DNA of 62,935 nt from Deltaproteobacteria bacterium (lineage in GTDB: Bacteria; Desulfobacterota; Desulfobacteria; Desulfobacterales; Desulfobacteraceae), in contig JAQIBP010000146.1 in NCBI GenBank assembly GCA_027858995.1, forward strand, positions 1-62,935. Direction: 5' to 3'. Below the pieces are notes generated by a model that saw nothing but the letters and a program-made list of their open reading frames with translations, was not told the origin of the DNA and searched no databases. Positions 44,218-53,395 of this stretch are shown here, one piece after another; the first letter of the stretch is position 1, and each line of letters opens with the position of its first letter. Position numbers and translations under genes: made by a program.

Positions 44218-44243
44218 GGTTGTTGAACATGCTTTAAGCAATC

Positions 44244-44729
44244 TCATGATATTTTTCTTAAATCTATTGCTGACCTGTTATCATCCCTATTTGAGTTGTC
44301 TGATAAAAAGATTTGGTCTGGATAAAAACAAAAGAGATGTGATTTGAATTTTTCTAAGAAAAAGTCTTTGTTGTCAATAATCTGCGAGCCAAATAGCTGT
44401 TTTAAAAAATTAAATTTGGCAATATATTTTTTTACAATCAAAAGATATAGGGGGCTTTGTGATATCTTTTCAAGTTTTCCTGACATCTGGAACCCGAAAA
44501 TCTGATCAATTTTGTCTGAGTCCTGGAAAATAGAAGCGGCAATAATTTTTTTGTTTTCTGCATATTTTATATGCCTGGAGCTTTTATTGGAAAAAAAATA
44601 AAAAGCATTATTATGAAACAGAAAATATACCGGCGATGACCATGGAATATTATTGTTTGAAACAGCAAGCGTCATTACCCTTGTCTCATTAATAAGATGT
44701 TGAACCTTATCTTCAATCTCTTTTTTCAT
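44244..44729 (-). CDS. Pyridoxamine 5'-phosphate oxidase-family (split-barrel flavin) protein
   Basis: A 161-residue split-barrel protein of the PNPOx-like group. MTLAVSNNNIPWSSPVYFLFHNNAFYFFS is the flavin-barrel motif region, and SRHIKYAENKKIIAASIFQD follows. A longer open frame starts upstream but would lie wholly inside the phosphoesterase gene; the ATG at 44729 overlaps that gene by only 17 bases and begins MKKEIEDK, as in relatives. Function (FMN or heme binding, or reductase) is not determined. Confidence 0.68.
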   Translation of the reverse strand: MKKEIEDKVQHLINETRVMTLAVSNNNIPWSSPVYFLFHNNAFYFFSNKSSRHIKYAENKKIIAASIFQDSDKIDQIFGFQMSGKLEKISQSPLYLLIVKKYIAKFNFLKQLFGSQIIDNKDFFLEKFKSHLFCFYPDQIFLSDNSNRDDNRSAIDLRKIS

Positions 44730-45384
44730 TTGACACCATTTTAACCATAATAGTTTTTGCTGTTGAATCATATAATGCATATTTTGATTCTTCAAAATTG
44801 TCCCGCGAAAATCCAATGCTTCCCACATTTAAAAGATATTTGCAGTTTACGTCTAATTGTATTGTGCGATTTCTTGTAATTCTCTGTCGTAGCACAATTC
44901 TCTCTTTATAGGTGATTAATTTTAATTTATGGGTGTGACCGGTAAAAAATATCCTGGATTTTGTATTGTTAAATAGAGATTTCAGATAATAATCTGTAAC
45001 ATCATATATATAGGTGGTTAATTTATCAGGAGGAGTGCCGTGAACAAAATGGGCATTTTCAAATTTTAAAAAATCAGGAGTATTTTCAAGGTATCGAATG
45101 GATCTGGTGGAAAGAACTGCTATATTATCAATAAGGGGCTGCTTAATGTGTTTGGGAAAAAGTTTAAGGTATCTTTTGCTGAACATGGCAAGTTCATGGT
45201 TGCCTCTGACAGAGACAACTCTCTTTTCCATTAATAACTTGACGGTCTCTTCGGGTTTGTCTCCATACCCTATAATATCCCCAAGACATATAAATTTATC
45301 AATTTGATACTTTTCCATGTCATTGAAAACAGCTGCCATTTTTGAATAGCTTGAGTGAATATCGGAAAAAACAGCTATTTTCAT
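44713..45384 (-). CDS. Calcineurin-like metallophosphoesterase (YfcE-like)
   Basis: A 223-residue phosphoesterase with the dimetal motifs FSDIHSSY (7-14), LGDIIGYGD, GNHE and GHTHK in order. It hydrolyses phosphodiesters or phosphomonoesters; family substrates vary from cAMP analogues to nucleic-acid ends. The ATG is preceded by the AAAGAT stretch. The last 17 bases overlap the downstream split-barrel gene, so the pair is coupled. Confidence 0.85.
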   Translation of the reverse strand: MKIAVFSDIHSSYSKMAAVFNDMEKYQIDKFICLGDIIGYGDKPEETVKLLMEKRVVSVRGNHELAMFSKRYLKLFPKHIKQPLIDNIAVLSTRSIRYLENTPDFLKFENAHFVHGTPPDKLTTYIYDVTDYYLKSLFNNTKSRIFFTGHTHKLKLITYKERIVLRQRITRNRTIQLDVNCKYLLNVGSIGFSRDNFEESKYALYDSTAKTIMVKMVSNEKRD

Positions 45385-45828
45385 ATTTTTATCTTTTTAG
45401 ATCCAATCAAAGTAATTCCCATGTTTTTTGATTAAGATCTAATTAAAATTAAGTAAACCTTACCCAAAATCAACAATGCTCTCTTCAGGCAAATATCCTT
45501 CCACTGGAAGGGGTACCAAAATTTTGAATTCACTTTTTATATACATACTTTATGGCAAAGATTCAAGACCTGTAATGGATTTTGGCCATAAGGCATACTT
45601 GTTAAATATCTATATGATGAATAAAATTTCCATCAAATCGTCTAAAATCAATAAAGATTTGTTTTTTGGGTGCAAGAGGTAATTCCTGTGGAAACCTGCA
45701 AGCTGCGGATGAAAAAATAACATAAAAATTATTAATATCTTGACAACAATTGAAAGCCCCATGACAGGGACAATTCTTGACTTCAAAATCTCACTAATTT
45801 TAGCTGATTTGCCTTGAAAATAATCTCA
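45385..45828. other. Intergenic region without a recognised gene
   Basis: In 444 bases I see no supported gene. A small hairpin (45497-45511, CCTTCC/GGAAGG) and a 9-bp stem TTGCCTTGA/TCAAGGCAA (45809-45837, whose arm contains the pqiC stop) are present. The second could help end the pqi transcript, but it lacks a T-tract. One open frame of 68 codons has no RBS. Confidence 0.4.
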
Positions 45829-46437
45829 TCAAGGCAATACTCCAACAACACTCTCGGCAATCTCTTTGCTGAGCTTTTCAAGGGCAAGATTCATGGCAGC
45901 CACATAAGCTTTATATCCTTCACTATTTGTGGATTCAACAAGGGTAGTTCGTTTTGTTAACAACCGTTTGCTGTCATTTGTATCAACTATTGACCAGACA
46001 GCCTCGAGAGTAATCGAACCTGCTGTCTGCCCGTCAAACTGTCTAAAGTCAATATAGAGCTGGTATTCAGGGATAAATGGCCTTTCCCAGGGATAGGCTA
46101 CTACATTGGGAGTGTTTAGCATGGCTGAGAGGTTATCAACCATGACTGTTGTTATCTGGTCGTTGAATGAATCTGCCCAGCGGTGAAATTCATTAATGTT
46201 CAATAAATTTTCTTCCTGGCGCGTGACAATCTGGGGGCCTTCTAAAAATTCCGGCAGAGTAATTGGTCCCACACCAAGGCCCCTGTCTGTCATGGGAGAG
46301 TCAGCTGTTAAAGGTGCTTTAACAGGATTAAAGACATAGTACACTGATTTTTGTGAAGTCCCGCCAATACATCCACTAATAATACCTGACAGTAAAATTA
46401 TCAAAAGAGTGTTTAAATAAAAATATTTTTTAATCAT
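45829..46437 (-). CDS. pqiC: PqiC-like outer-membrane lipoprotein
   Basis: A 202-residue lipoprotein. The signal peptide ends in the lipobox LLSGIISGC, with lipidated C23. The rest is the ABC-type membrane-integrity subunit fold (DUF330/PqiC): VYYVFNPVKAP and LGVGPITLPEFLEGPQIVTR. PqiC anchors PqiB at the outer membrane in the PqiABC lipid-transport bridge. It overlaps pqiB by one base at the minus-strand junction and is the last gene of the trio. Confidence 0.82.
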   Translation of the reverse strand: MIKKYFYLNTLLIILLSGIISGCIGGTSQKSVYYVFNPVKAPLTADSPMTDRGLGVGPITLPEFLEGPQIVTRQEENLLNINEFHRWADSFNDQITTVMVDNLSAMLNTPNVVAYPWERPFIPEYQLYIDFRQFDGQTAGSITLEAVWSIVDTNDSKRLLTKRTTLVESTNSEGYKAYVAAMNLALEKLSKEIAESVVGVLP

Positions 46438-48140
46438 TATTGCTCCTTTCCTTTCCCTTGAATCAAGGATTCAGGATGTCGTTCTAAATAGTCAGTCAAT
46501 TTTTTTATGGATTGAGCAGTTTTTGTAAATTGAGTCAGTGCCTGCTTTAACTCAAAAATAATGGGGGAGTCTGAAGCAGCAAGCTTTTCGATTTGACCAA
46601 GAGTAGCAGTGGTTTGTTCTGATATCGAGTCTATGGCAGGTGGCAGTTTCTGTTCAAATTCAGATGTCAGACGTTGTATATGCTCCATACTCTGGTTAAG
46701 AGAAGCTATAGATTTTTTTAGAGAATCAGAATAGATAATTTTATTAATGCCATCTCCTGTAGTTTTGAAACTTTTGCTGGTTTCATCGAAACTGTTAATG
46801 GTATCTAATAATGCCGATCCGATATCTTCCACAGGTATTTTCGAAAGATTGGCGAGAAGAGCTGTCACATTGCTGGTTATTTCATCCAAAGATGCCGGGA
46901 TTGTTGGAAGCTCGATAATATCATCATGCATCACCAGGTGAGCAGGACTGGCTGTTTTAAACATATCTATTGCCACAAACAGACTGCCTGTAATGAGATT
47001 TCCGGTTTGCAGCTGGGCACGCAATCCCTTGCCCACCATCTTTTTAAGAGCATTTGCAGGCGCGACATTCTTTTCTATAAATTGTTGAAGGCGTTCAGGC
47101 TCAACTTCAATTTTGACAACAATCTTTGTTTCATTTTTCTCCCAATCAGCTTCAAGTCCGATATCCACAACCTGGCCAAAGGGGAATCCTCTGAATTCTA
47201 CAGGTGCTCCAATTGAAAGACCCCGCACAGAGTTATGAAATTTTAAGAGATAATAGTCTTTAATGGCAAATCTTTGGGCCATGGCATCATCCCGGGAGTC
47301 ATATAGAGGAAAAACATATCCATCTTCAGCAGGTGAGCCATGCAGACTTTTATCTGGATTGGCAAAGGCCAGGCCGCCAATCATCATGGAGACAAGAGAT
47401 TCGGTATCAAGGCGTATGCCATCAGCATCAAGAGTCATATCCAGTCCGCTTGCAAACCAGAAACGGGTGGTATCAAAAATATAGCGGTCATAGGGTGCAT
47501 TAATAAAAATTTTAATATCCAGGTCTCTGTTCTTATCTGAAAACTCATATCCCACCACCTGACCAACATCAATACCTTTAAAATATATTGGAGAGCCATA
47601 TGTAACAGATCCCAAATGGGGGGCTTTTAGTTGAAAATGCCGCCCCAGAACCTTGGAAGTGACCACAGGCGGTATTTCAAGGCCTTTAAAATTCAGCGTT
47701 GCCGCACCTTCACTGCTTGGATCCATTAAAATATAGCTGCCTGAAAGAATAGTGCCAAGGCCGCTGGCTATACCAGCGGAAAATCTGGCGCGCACCACCC
47801 AGAAATTTGTTTTTTCAGTAAGATACTTTTTTGCCCCTTTTTCAAGTTCTGCAGTAACTGTGATATTTTTTAAGTCAGAAGCAAGATCTATTGCTGTGAC
47901 TTCGCCAATGACAACATCTTTATATTTAATTTTAGTTTTATCGGCTTCAAGGCCTTCTGCTGTTTCAAAGGTGATTGTGATTGTCGGACCTTTTTCAGTA
48001 ACAGCTTTATAGACAAGTCCTGCAGCAATAATAACAGCCACAATTGGAATAAACCAGACAAAGGAGATCCCTTTTTTCTTCTGAATTATGGCATGGGGCA
48101 GTGCAGCTGTCCCCCCTTTTTGTTCTTCATTTGTGTTCAT
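46437..48140 (-). CDS. pqiB: PqiB-like MCE protein (three MCE domains)
   Basis: A protein of about 567 residues with one N-terminal membrane segment (FVWFIPIVAVIIAAGLVY) and three MCE repeats. Visible starts are TFETAEGLEADKTKIKYKDVVIGEV, then GSVTYGSPIYFKGIDVGQV, then GLSIGAPVEFRGFPFGQV. A helical tail (about 430-560) would form the tunnel needle. MCE stacks carry lipids between inner and outer membranes. I place the start at 48140 because GGAGGAATCAA precedes it; an upstream in-frame ATG (48158) has no RBS. Confidence 0.85.
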   Translation of the reverse strand: MNTNEEQKGGTAALPHAIIQKKKGISFVWFIPIVAVIIAAGLVYKAVTEKGPTITITFETAEGLEADKTKIKYKDVVIGEVTAIDLASDLKNITVTAELEKGAKKYLTEKTNFWVVRARFSAGIASGLGTILSGSYILMDPSSEGAATLNFKGLEIPPVVTSKVLGRHFQLKAPHLGSVTYGSPIYFKGIDVGQVVGYEFSDKNRDLDIKIFINAPYDRYIFDTTRFWFASGLDMTLDADGIRLDTESLVSMMIGGLAFANPDKSLHGSPAEDGYVFPLYDSRDDAMAQRFAIKDYYLLKFHNSVRGLSIGAPVEFRGFPFGQVVDIGLEADWEKNETKIVVKIEVEPERLQQFIEKNVAPANALKKMVGKGLRAQLQTGNLITGSLFVAIDMFKTASPAHLVMHDDIIELPTIPASLDEITSNVTALLANLSKIPVEDIGSALLDTINSFDETSKSFKTTGDGINKIIYSDSLKKSIASLNQSMEHIQRLTSEFEQKLPPAIDSISEQTTATLGQIEKLAASDSPIIFELKQALTQFTKTAQSIKKLTDYLERHPESLIQGKGKEQ

Positions 48141-49413
48141 TTGATTCCTCCATTGCATCCCAGATTAAGCGTGGGTCAAAACTTTCAGCAGCCAGCATGG
48201 TTATTACCACTACTCCTGCAAAATAGGCCGCACCCGGGCCGGCAGTGATATTGGCCAGTGGTCCTAATTGAACAAGAGCCACCAGTATGGTTACAACATA
48301 TACATCAACCATGGACCACCGCCCCACTATTTCAGTAATATGGTATAGACGGGTTCTGTCTTCCGGGTTTTTCATGGATTTTCTATTAATTGATATTAAA
48401 AGATAAAAGAATATTATCATTTTCATTAATGGTACAATAACGCTGGCAACAAAAATAACTATTGCAATATGCCATGATCCTGAGAAAAGAAAATAGATAA
48501 CACCGCTTAAAATAGTATCTGCCTGTTCATGGCCAAGTGCACCTGTTATAGTAATTGGAAATATATTGGCAGGAAAATAGAGAATAGCTGCTGCAATAAG
48601 CAGAGCCCAGGTTCTATTGATACTGTCGGTTTTACGAATATGCAGGGGGGCTTTACAGCGCGGACAGATATAGTGGTGATCCTCAACAGGTAGTCTGCAT
48701 AATAGTGAACAACTGTGGCACCCCACAAGAGTTGTCTCTTTTTTATTATCTGCCATTTTATTTTCTATCTGGTTAATATCTTCCTTGGTTCTCTCTTTTT
48801 TAATGGGGATGCGTTTCCAGATATCTTCCGGGTTCAGGCTTGAAAGAGCTGCGGTTAAAACACAGATTAACAGGAAAAAAGTGAATGAAGCAAGCCCGGG
48901 TATTATAACAGCCATTTTATCCAGCTTGATCATGGCAATCAGGATGCCAAGCATATATATCTCCATCATTGTCCAGGCCTGCAGATAACGCATGGCGCGA
49001 AAAATATCTACAGTTTTCCAGGAGACAAATCCAAGTTTCAGGGGAAGAAAAATATAAATCAGCCCGGCTATCTGAAACAGCGGCAGAATCAAGACTGTCA
49101 GCAGTACAAGCAGGGCAAGTCCCGGCATCCCCTGTTGATACAGGTTTATAAGGCCTGTAATAAGGTTGGTCTCCTGTATGAATCCTCCAATACGCACGGC
49201 AAGAAATGGATATATATTTGTAACAATAAAAAGTATAAGAGATGTAAATGCAAGAGTCAGGGTTTTGTCAACACTGTCAGGCAGCTTGCGAAATAGCTTG
49301 GAGCCGCAGCGAAAACATATGGCAGTTGTTTTATACTCCATATCCGGAAGTTGAACCACTTGCCCGTAGCCATGGCAGGCAATTATTCGATTGGAGCTAT
49401 CAGGTTCAACCAT
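48127..49413 (-). CDS. pqiA: PqiA-family inner-membrane protein with two zinc-ribbon repeats
   Basis: A 428-residue polytopic protein made of two PqiA units. Each has a cysteine pair ribbon followed by four membrane segments: CHGYGQ...CFRCGSK at the start and CHSCSLLC...CPRCKAP in the middle. PqiA is the inner-membrane partner of PqiB in lipid transport. It is first in the pqiABC unit and overlaps the pqiB start by 14 bases. Confidence 0.85.
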   Translation of the reverse strand: MVEPDSSNRIIACHGYGQVVQLPDMEYKTTAICFRCGSKLFRKLPDSVDKTLTLAFTSLILFIVTNIYPFLAVRIGGFIQETNLITGLINLYQQGMPGLALLVLLTVLILPLFQIAGLIYIFLPLKLGFVSWKTVDIFRAMRYLQAWTMMEIYMLGILIAMIKLDKMAVIIPGLASFTFFLLICVLTAALSSLNPEDIWKRIPIKKERTKEDINQIENKMADNKKETTLVGCHSCSLLCRLPVEDHHYICPRCKAPLHIRKTDSINRTWALLIAAAILYFPANIFPITITGALGHEQADTILSGVIYFLFSGSWHIAIVIFVASVIVPLMKMIIFFYLLISINRKSMKNPEDRTRLYHITEIVGRWSMVDVYVVTILVALVQLGPLANITAGPGAAYFAGVVVITMLAAESFDPRLIWDAMEESNEHK

Positions 49414-49486
49414 TATTTCCCCTTAAGTATTTGATCATTCAACCATAATTTAAAGTAATTAATCCAAAGATTTAGAGTCAACCTTC

Positions 49487-49588
49487 TTATAAGAAATAGG
49501 ACAATACAATAGAAATTTCAAGCTTTATTTTCTCTCTTCTTCTATTGAGTAGTCCGAGTCTATGGAGTTTTTCAAACCGGGTTTCCAT
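49487..49588 (-). CDS. Possible 33-residue small protein downstream of the TPR gene
   Basis: A short open frame begins METRFEKLHRLGLLN, just after the TPR-protein stop, and runs to TAA with an AGAAAGAAATAATC leader. It is basic in the middle and hydrophobic at the end. Codon use is similar to neighbours, but no homologue is recognised and the evidence is weak. Confidence 0.22.
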   Translation of the reverse strand: METRFEKLHRLGLLNRRREKIKLEISIVLSYFL

Positions 49589-49600
49589 GATTATTTCTTT

Positions 49601-50503
49601 CTAATTGAACAGTGTTTTTATTTTATTTGCAACAAAGGATTTCGCTTTTTTGTGACTTGCATTTCTTACATCGGCCTTTGCAACAGCATATTTAGTTGCA
49701 AGATCTGTATTGTTAGCAAAAATATAACACCACATTAATCCAGACAGTGCACCCAGTCCGTCTTTGTTAAGAGAGATTGCTTTTAAAAAGGATTTTTCCG
49801 CCTCTTTGTAGGATTTATTTTTGTAAAGGCCCCAGCCTCTCATGTCCCAGGCAAGGTAGGAATTGGGAGCAGTCAAAACCATTTTTTCAAAAAATTTAAG
49901 TTCAATTGGATCATCAAGTTTGGAATTGCCTACATAGTTTATGTATGTTGATTCTATTGAACGTCCAAGAAAATCCAACCCTTTAAATGAAATTTGTTCC
50001 GGCCACATGATTTTTTTCTCCTGGGCATCTTCAAAAGAGAGTGAAAATCCACCAAGCCAATCAATGAATTCGTTGCGGAATCCAATTAAGTTGTCAGATA
50101 AATCAATTATGAATTTTTTAGAATGCTCTTTTATATTCCCATTAAAAATTGAGAGAGTAAGAGAGAGATTTATTCTGTTATTGTCTTGAACATATGTTCC
50201 ATTTAGCCAGTATTTTATCTCTTGTTCTCTGGCAAGTTGTTCTATATTATCAAGAGAATTTTTCCCTTGGCAGAATTCTACCATTTCAACTTGATTCTTA
50301 AAAAGTTTATTCGCACGCCATCCAAACCAGAATTCTTTTAACAGGGTTTGAACAGCCATAATATTTCCAATAAAAAAATGGAGCCCTAATCCGATCCCGT
50401 TATATATCTGTTCAGGTTCGGGTTGAAACGGCATAACAATAAATCTGTGTTTGTCCTGATTTTGATCTGTATTGCATGGTTTTAAGGATTGCTCTTTTTT
50501 CAT
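49601..50503 (-). CDS. TPR protein with TolB/CadC-like N-terminal domain
   Basis: About 300 residues. The first part (HRFIVMPFQPEP, then LEQLAREQEIKYWLNG-type segments) resembles the TolB-N/FlgO-like domain used in adenylate-cyclase-associated and response proteins. The second part is TPR-like (AWDMRGWGLYKNKSYKEAEKSFLKAISLN). No signal peptide or HTH is seen. The ATG at 50503 is preceded by AAAGGACATTTTT; a TTG further upstream (50527) is in frame but has no RBS. The role is unknown. Confidence 0.6.
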   Translation of the reverse strand: MKKEQSLKPCNTDQNQDKHRFIVMPFQPEPEQIYNGIGLGLHFFIGNIMAVQTLLKEFWFGWRANKLFKNQVEMVEFCQGKNSLDNIEQLAREQEIKYWLNGTYVQDNNRINLSLTLSIFNGNIKEHSKKFIIDLSDNLIGFRNEFIDWLGGFSLSFEDAQEKKIMWPEQISFKGLDFLGRSIESTYINYVGNSKLDDPIELKFFEKMVLTAPNSYLAWDMRGWGLYKNKSYKEAEKSFLKAISLNKDGLGALSGLMWCYIFANNTDLATKYAVAKADVRNASHKKAKSFVANKIKTLFN

Positions 50504-50806
50504 AAAAATGTCCTTTGATTTTGTCAATAAAAATCTCTGCTACTATATCTTAATTAAGAGTCAAATTGACTTTTCCCGCCAAAACTGTACCTGAATGGCA
50601 AATAACAAGGCCTGCCAAGAAACAGCCAAGAAACTGCACAATGAATTTTATTGAACTGTTCCTACATCTCTTTAAGATGAAGCACTTCATTTTTATTAAC
50701 CAGCACCTGTTTCCCATTTTAACTGTAAATTTTTATACAATGATGGTCTGAATATGATATTGAAATTAAAATAAATCAAATTCCATGTCAAGATCAATTT
50801 ATGTTG

Positions 50807-50836
50807 TTGACAGCAAAGATCATACCAAGCGATAAT
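50807..50836 (+). promoter_or_regulatory. Promoter candidate upstream of the lipoprotein gene (distal)
   Basis: TTGACA and GATAAT are 18 bases apart; the -35 box is perfect. It would give a leader of about 150 bases. Confidence 0.4.
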
Positions 50837-50880
50837 GTTAAAGTTCAGTTGAAAAATTATTCATGATTTTTAAAAAAATC

Positions 50881-50909
50881 TTGACGAAAGATATAGGTTT
50901 TAATAATAT
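50881..50909 (+). promoter_or_regulatory. Promoter candidate upstream of the lipoprotein gene (proximal)
   Basis: TTGACG and TAATAT are 17 bases apart, giving a start about 75 bases before the lipoprotein ATG. Confidence 0.5.
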
Positions 50910-50992
50910 CAGCCTGGTATTTATAGATGTGAAAATATGAAAAAGTTGGTCTGTTGTCATAAAAATAATATAATTATAAAGAGTTTATAAAC

Positions 50993-51241
50993 ATGAAAAA
51001 CTGGACAATTGTTTTTTTACTGGTCTTATCTTGTTCCTTGGTTTCAGGGTGTTCTGCTTTTGTTCCCCAGCATTCAACCAAATCAAAATCAGAATATTCT
51101 GCTGATAAAAAAGAGTGCGAAAAACTTGCACGATCCTTTGTGTTTTACGGCCAGGAAGATTTTACAACGATTGATGAAATTCAATATACAAAAGAGTGTT
51201 TAAAGAGAAAAGGCTGGAGTTATATAAAAAAAGATAAGTGA
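50993..51241 (+). CDS. Small lipoprotein of unknown function
   Basis: An 82-residue precursor with a classical lipoprotein signal: Lys after the start Met, a hydrophobic core (IVFLLVLSCSL) and the lipobox VSGC at C20. The mature part is small, polar and has two Cys (near residues 41 and 68), perhaps a disulfide. The domain is unrecognised. It lies under two promoters and directly before the mscS-like gene, so the two may be co-transcribed envelope genes. Confidence 0.6.
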   Translation: MKNWTIVFLLVLSCSLVSGCSAFVPQHSTKSKSEYSADKKECEKLARSFVFYGQEDFTTIDEIQYTKECLKRKGWSYIKKDK

Positions 51242-51283
51242 TACAAAAATATATCTCATATCAAATAATTAAGGAAACTGCTT

Positions 51284-52244
51284 ATGGTGGAAAGACTTGA
51301 GAACCTAAAAAAAACTTGCAGAGGGTTTAATTGCAAACGGGGATCAATTGGTAACCGGGTTGATAATTTTATTATTAGGTCTGTTTTTAACCAAATGGGT
51401 CATGAAATATCTGCGGACAAACTTATCCAAATGGATCAAGACTCCTGCAACTGTTTCAGTGATTGTCAATTCAGTGGGGGTCTTATTATTTAATACAGTG
51501 ATTGCAGCAACACTTATAGAGATAGGAGTTAATCCTGCCAATGTAATTGCATTATTAACCTTCATTACTGTAGGTGCAATAGCTGTTGTGGCTGTTTTTC
51601 GTCCTCTGCTGCCAACACTTCCTTTTAAAGTTGGAAATGTTGTGAAAGCAGCAGGTTTACTTGGAAAAATTGAAGCTACTACAATTTTAAATACCCGGAT
51701 GCGGACCTTTGACGGGAAAACATTTTTTGTACCCAATAGAACTATTCTTGATAATGTTGTCATGAACTACCATTTTACAAAAACAAGACGTGTAAAAATT
51801 GATATTGTCATCGGTTATGATCAGGAATTGGTAAGGGCAAAACAGGTTCTTGAAATGATTATGGTAGGAGATTCCAGAGTCCTGAACAAACCATCTCCAC
51901 AGATTTATACCATGAATCTGACACCAAGCGGCATTGAAATCGGAGCCAGGTGCTGGGTAAACAATATAAAATACTGGCCAACACGATGTGATCTGAATGA
52001 AAAGGTAATATATAAGTTTGCCCAGGAAAAAATTGCCTTTGCCCATACACAACTGGATGTTTATCACCATGAATCTCTACACTCTTCAGAAAATGGCATG
52101 GAGGATGAAAGCATTTATAATTTTGAATCACAAGAAACTCAATTGCAGGGCTTGATTCTGATGTCACTACCTGGAGATATGCCTGGAAGCTATTTCAGGC
52201 CACCAAATCAGATGCCGCTGAAATACAGGAAGGCGAATTGGTAA
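51284..52244 (+). CDS. MscS-type mechanosensitive channel, frameshifted in an A8 tract near the start
   Basis: The body (from 51309) encodes an MscS-fold channel. TM-rich start VTGLIILLLGL, then a central TM/pore region (NVIALLTFITVGAIAVVAVF), the beta domain GLLGKIEATTILNTRMRTFDGKTFFVPN and the C-terminal alpha-beta domain to about 52080. The RBS AAGGAA and ATG at 51284 are in another frame and reach the body frame only if one A is lost from A8 (51307-51314); the joined start would be MVERLENLKKLAEGLIANG. The body alone could only start at TTG 51348, without an RBS. The channel may therefore depend on slippage, or be a damaged gene or an assembly error. Confidence 0.65.
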
Positions 52245-52324
52245 ATATATGTGTGGTGGATGATCAAGACAATCCAATAACATACTATGTAACAGGGGAA
52301 AAAGAGATCTTTAATGAAAAATAG
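52127..52324 (+). pseudogene. Out-of-frame continuation after the mscS-like gene
   Basis: From the end of the channel gene another frame is open for 65 codons with no start codon. It reads as a normal protein (WRYAWKLFQATKS and later GELVNICVVDDQDNPITYYV). The channel frame in this stretch instead yields an unusual Met/Pro-rich end. A second frameshift near 52130 would join them; alternatively this is the end of a decayed separate gene. Confidence 0.35.
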
Positions 52325-52347
52325 GTTTGTCTCTTACTATAAAGAAT

Positions 52348-53307
52348 TTATTCATTCTGGCGATGCCCGGCAAGAATTCCTGCCATGATTGATCCAATTC
52401 CACCCTGGGGAGTCTTTTCAATAAATGAATTTTTAACAACATCGCAAAATGCTCTGGCAGCAGGAGATAAAGTTGTTTTTTTTATGTAGGCAAGGCTGAC
52501 ATCAAGATATATTTTTGTATCTTTGAATTTGCGGACAATAAGTTTTTTTTCTTTGACTTTTTGATCTGTTGCAGGCTTGACAAGAAAAGAGATTCCCTCT
52601 CCTCTCTCTACCAGGTCAGTAATGAATTCAGTATTATTGGATTCCATGACGATATTGGGACTGGCATTGTGTTTCTTAAAAAGATCCACTATTTTTTTGC
52701 GTGTTCCAGAGCCTTCTCCTTTCATTATAACAGGTTGTTTAACAATATCCTTAAAGTGGATTTCTCTTTTTTTAATTAAAGGATGACCCTTGGGAAGAAC
52801 AACAACAATCTCCTCTTGACTGATTGGGATAAATTCGATCCTTGAATCATCTATTTTCATCTGCGCTACAATTATTATTTCATTTTTAAAATCACGCAGG
52901 CTGTTTATCATGACCATGGAACTGCCCTCTTCAAGGATTATTTTGATGTCAGGGTATGCCCTGTGGAAAAGGGAGATAATAGAGGGCATGATATGTTTTG
53001 CATAGACTTTTGTACACCCGATTTCAAGAAGCCCATGATTTGTCTTTTTTATCTGAGCAAGTGTATTATCAAGCTTATCTTCAACTTTAAAAATCTCTTC
53101 TGCTTTTTCAAACAATAATTTTCCAGGATGGGTCAGCATGAGTTTTTTTCCATGCTTATTAAACAGTTTCAGATCATGGTGATTTTCAAAAAGTTTAACC
53201 TGGGCTGTTACTGCAGGCTGGGAGATAAAAAGTTTTTCTGCAGCAATGGTATAACTTGAATATCTTGCAACATAGTAAAAAGCTCTTAACTGGTTTAGAT
53301 TGATCAT
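52348..53307 (-). CDS. LysR-type transcriptional regulator, likely of the phenol cluster
   Basis: A 319-residue LTTR with the N-terminal winged HTH (NLQLRAFYYV-like start, then SYTIAAEKLFISQPAVTAQVKLFE, about residues 17-40) and the periplasmic-binding-like effector domain. It diverges from ppsA with a 251-bp gap that holds both promoters and a LysR box, the common layout of a pathway-specific activator. The effector is probably phenol or an aromatic intermediate (inference). Convergent with the mscS-like region downstream. Confidence 0.88.
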   Translation of the reverse strand: MINLNQLRAFYYVARYSSYTIAAEKLFISQPAVTAQVKLFENHHDLKLFNKHGKKLMLTHPGKLLFEKAEEIFKVEDKLDNTLAQIKKTNHGLLEIGCTKVYAKHIMPSIISLFHRAYPDIKIILEEGSSMVMINSLRDFKNEIIIVAQMKIDDSRIEFIPISQEEIVVVLPKGHPLIKKREIHFKDIVKQPVIMKGEGSGTRKKIVDLFKKHNASPNIVMESNNTEFITDLVERGEGISFLVKPATDQKVKEKKLIVRKFKDTKIYLDVSLAYIKKTTLSPAARAFCDVVKNSFIEKTPQGGIGSIMAGILAGHRQNE

Positions 53308-53339
53308 AATGCTGATTTTCCATTATATATAATTTAGAT

Positions 53340-53354
53340 ATAAGAAAAACTTAT
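53340..53354. promoter_or_regulatory. LysR-box (T-N11-A palindrome) in the regulator/pps intergenic region
   Basis: ATAAGAAAAACTTAT is an imperfect-centre palindrome with the T-N11-A pattern typical of LTTR binding sites. It lies in the early leader of the regulator gene, so binding would allow self-repression. Confidence 0.5.
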
Positions 53355-53366
53355 ACATATTATAAA

Positions 53367-53395
53367 TTTATATGAATTGACACTTTTTTTGTCAA
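53367..53395 (-). promoter_or_regulatory. Promoter of the lysR gene
   Basis: On the minus strand TTGACA (53395-53390) and TATAAA (53372-53367) are 17 bases apart, nearly consensus. Its -35 box lies 7 bases from that of the opposite promoter, inside the palindrome TTGACA...TGTCAA. Confidence 0.6.

Larger units (their letters stand above)
50504..50992. other. Intergenic region with two (+) promoter candidates
   Basis: No gene is seen in about 490 bases. TTGACA-18-GATAAT (50807-50836) and TTGACG-17-TAATAT (50881-50909) both face the lipoprotein gene. A ten-base direct repeat (GCCAAGAAAC, twice near 50612-50633) is also present. Confidence 0.45.

Noticed and set aside
44730-44828. N-terminal extension of the split-barrel protein
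   Set aside because: It would lie inside the phosphoesterase gene and adds a Gln/Leu-rich stretch not seen in relatives.
45476-45682. 68-codon plus-strand frame in the 45.4-45.8 kb gap
   Set aside because: No RBS, unusual composition and no recognisable domain.
45809-45837. 9-bp stem at the end of pqiC as an intrinsic terminator
   Set aside because: Neither side has a T-tract, and one arm contains the stop codon; it is noted only within the intergenic entry.
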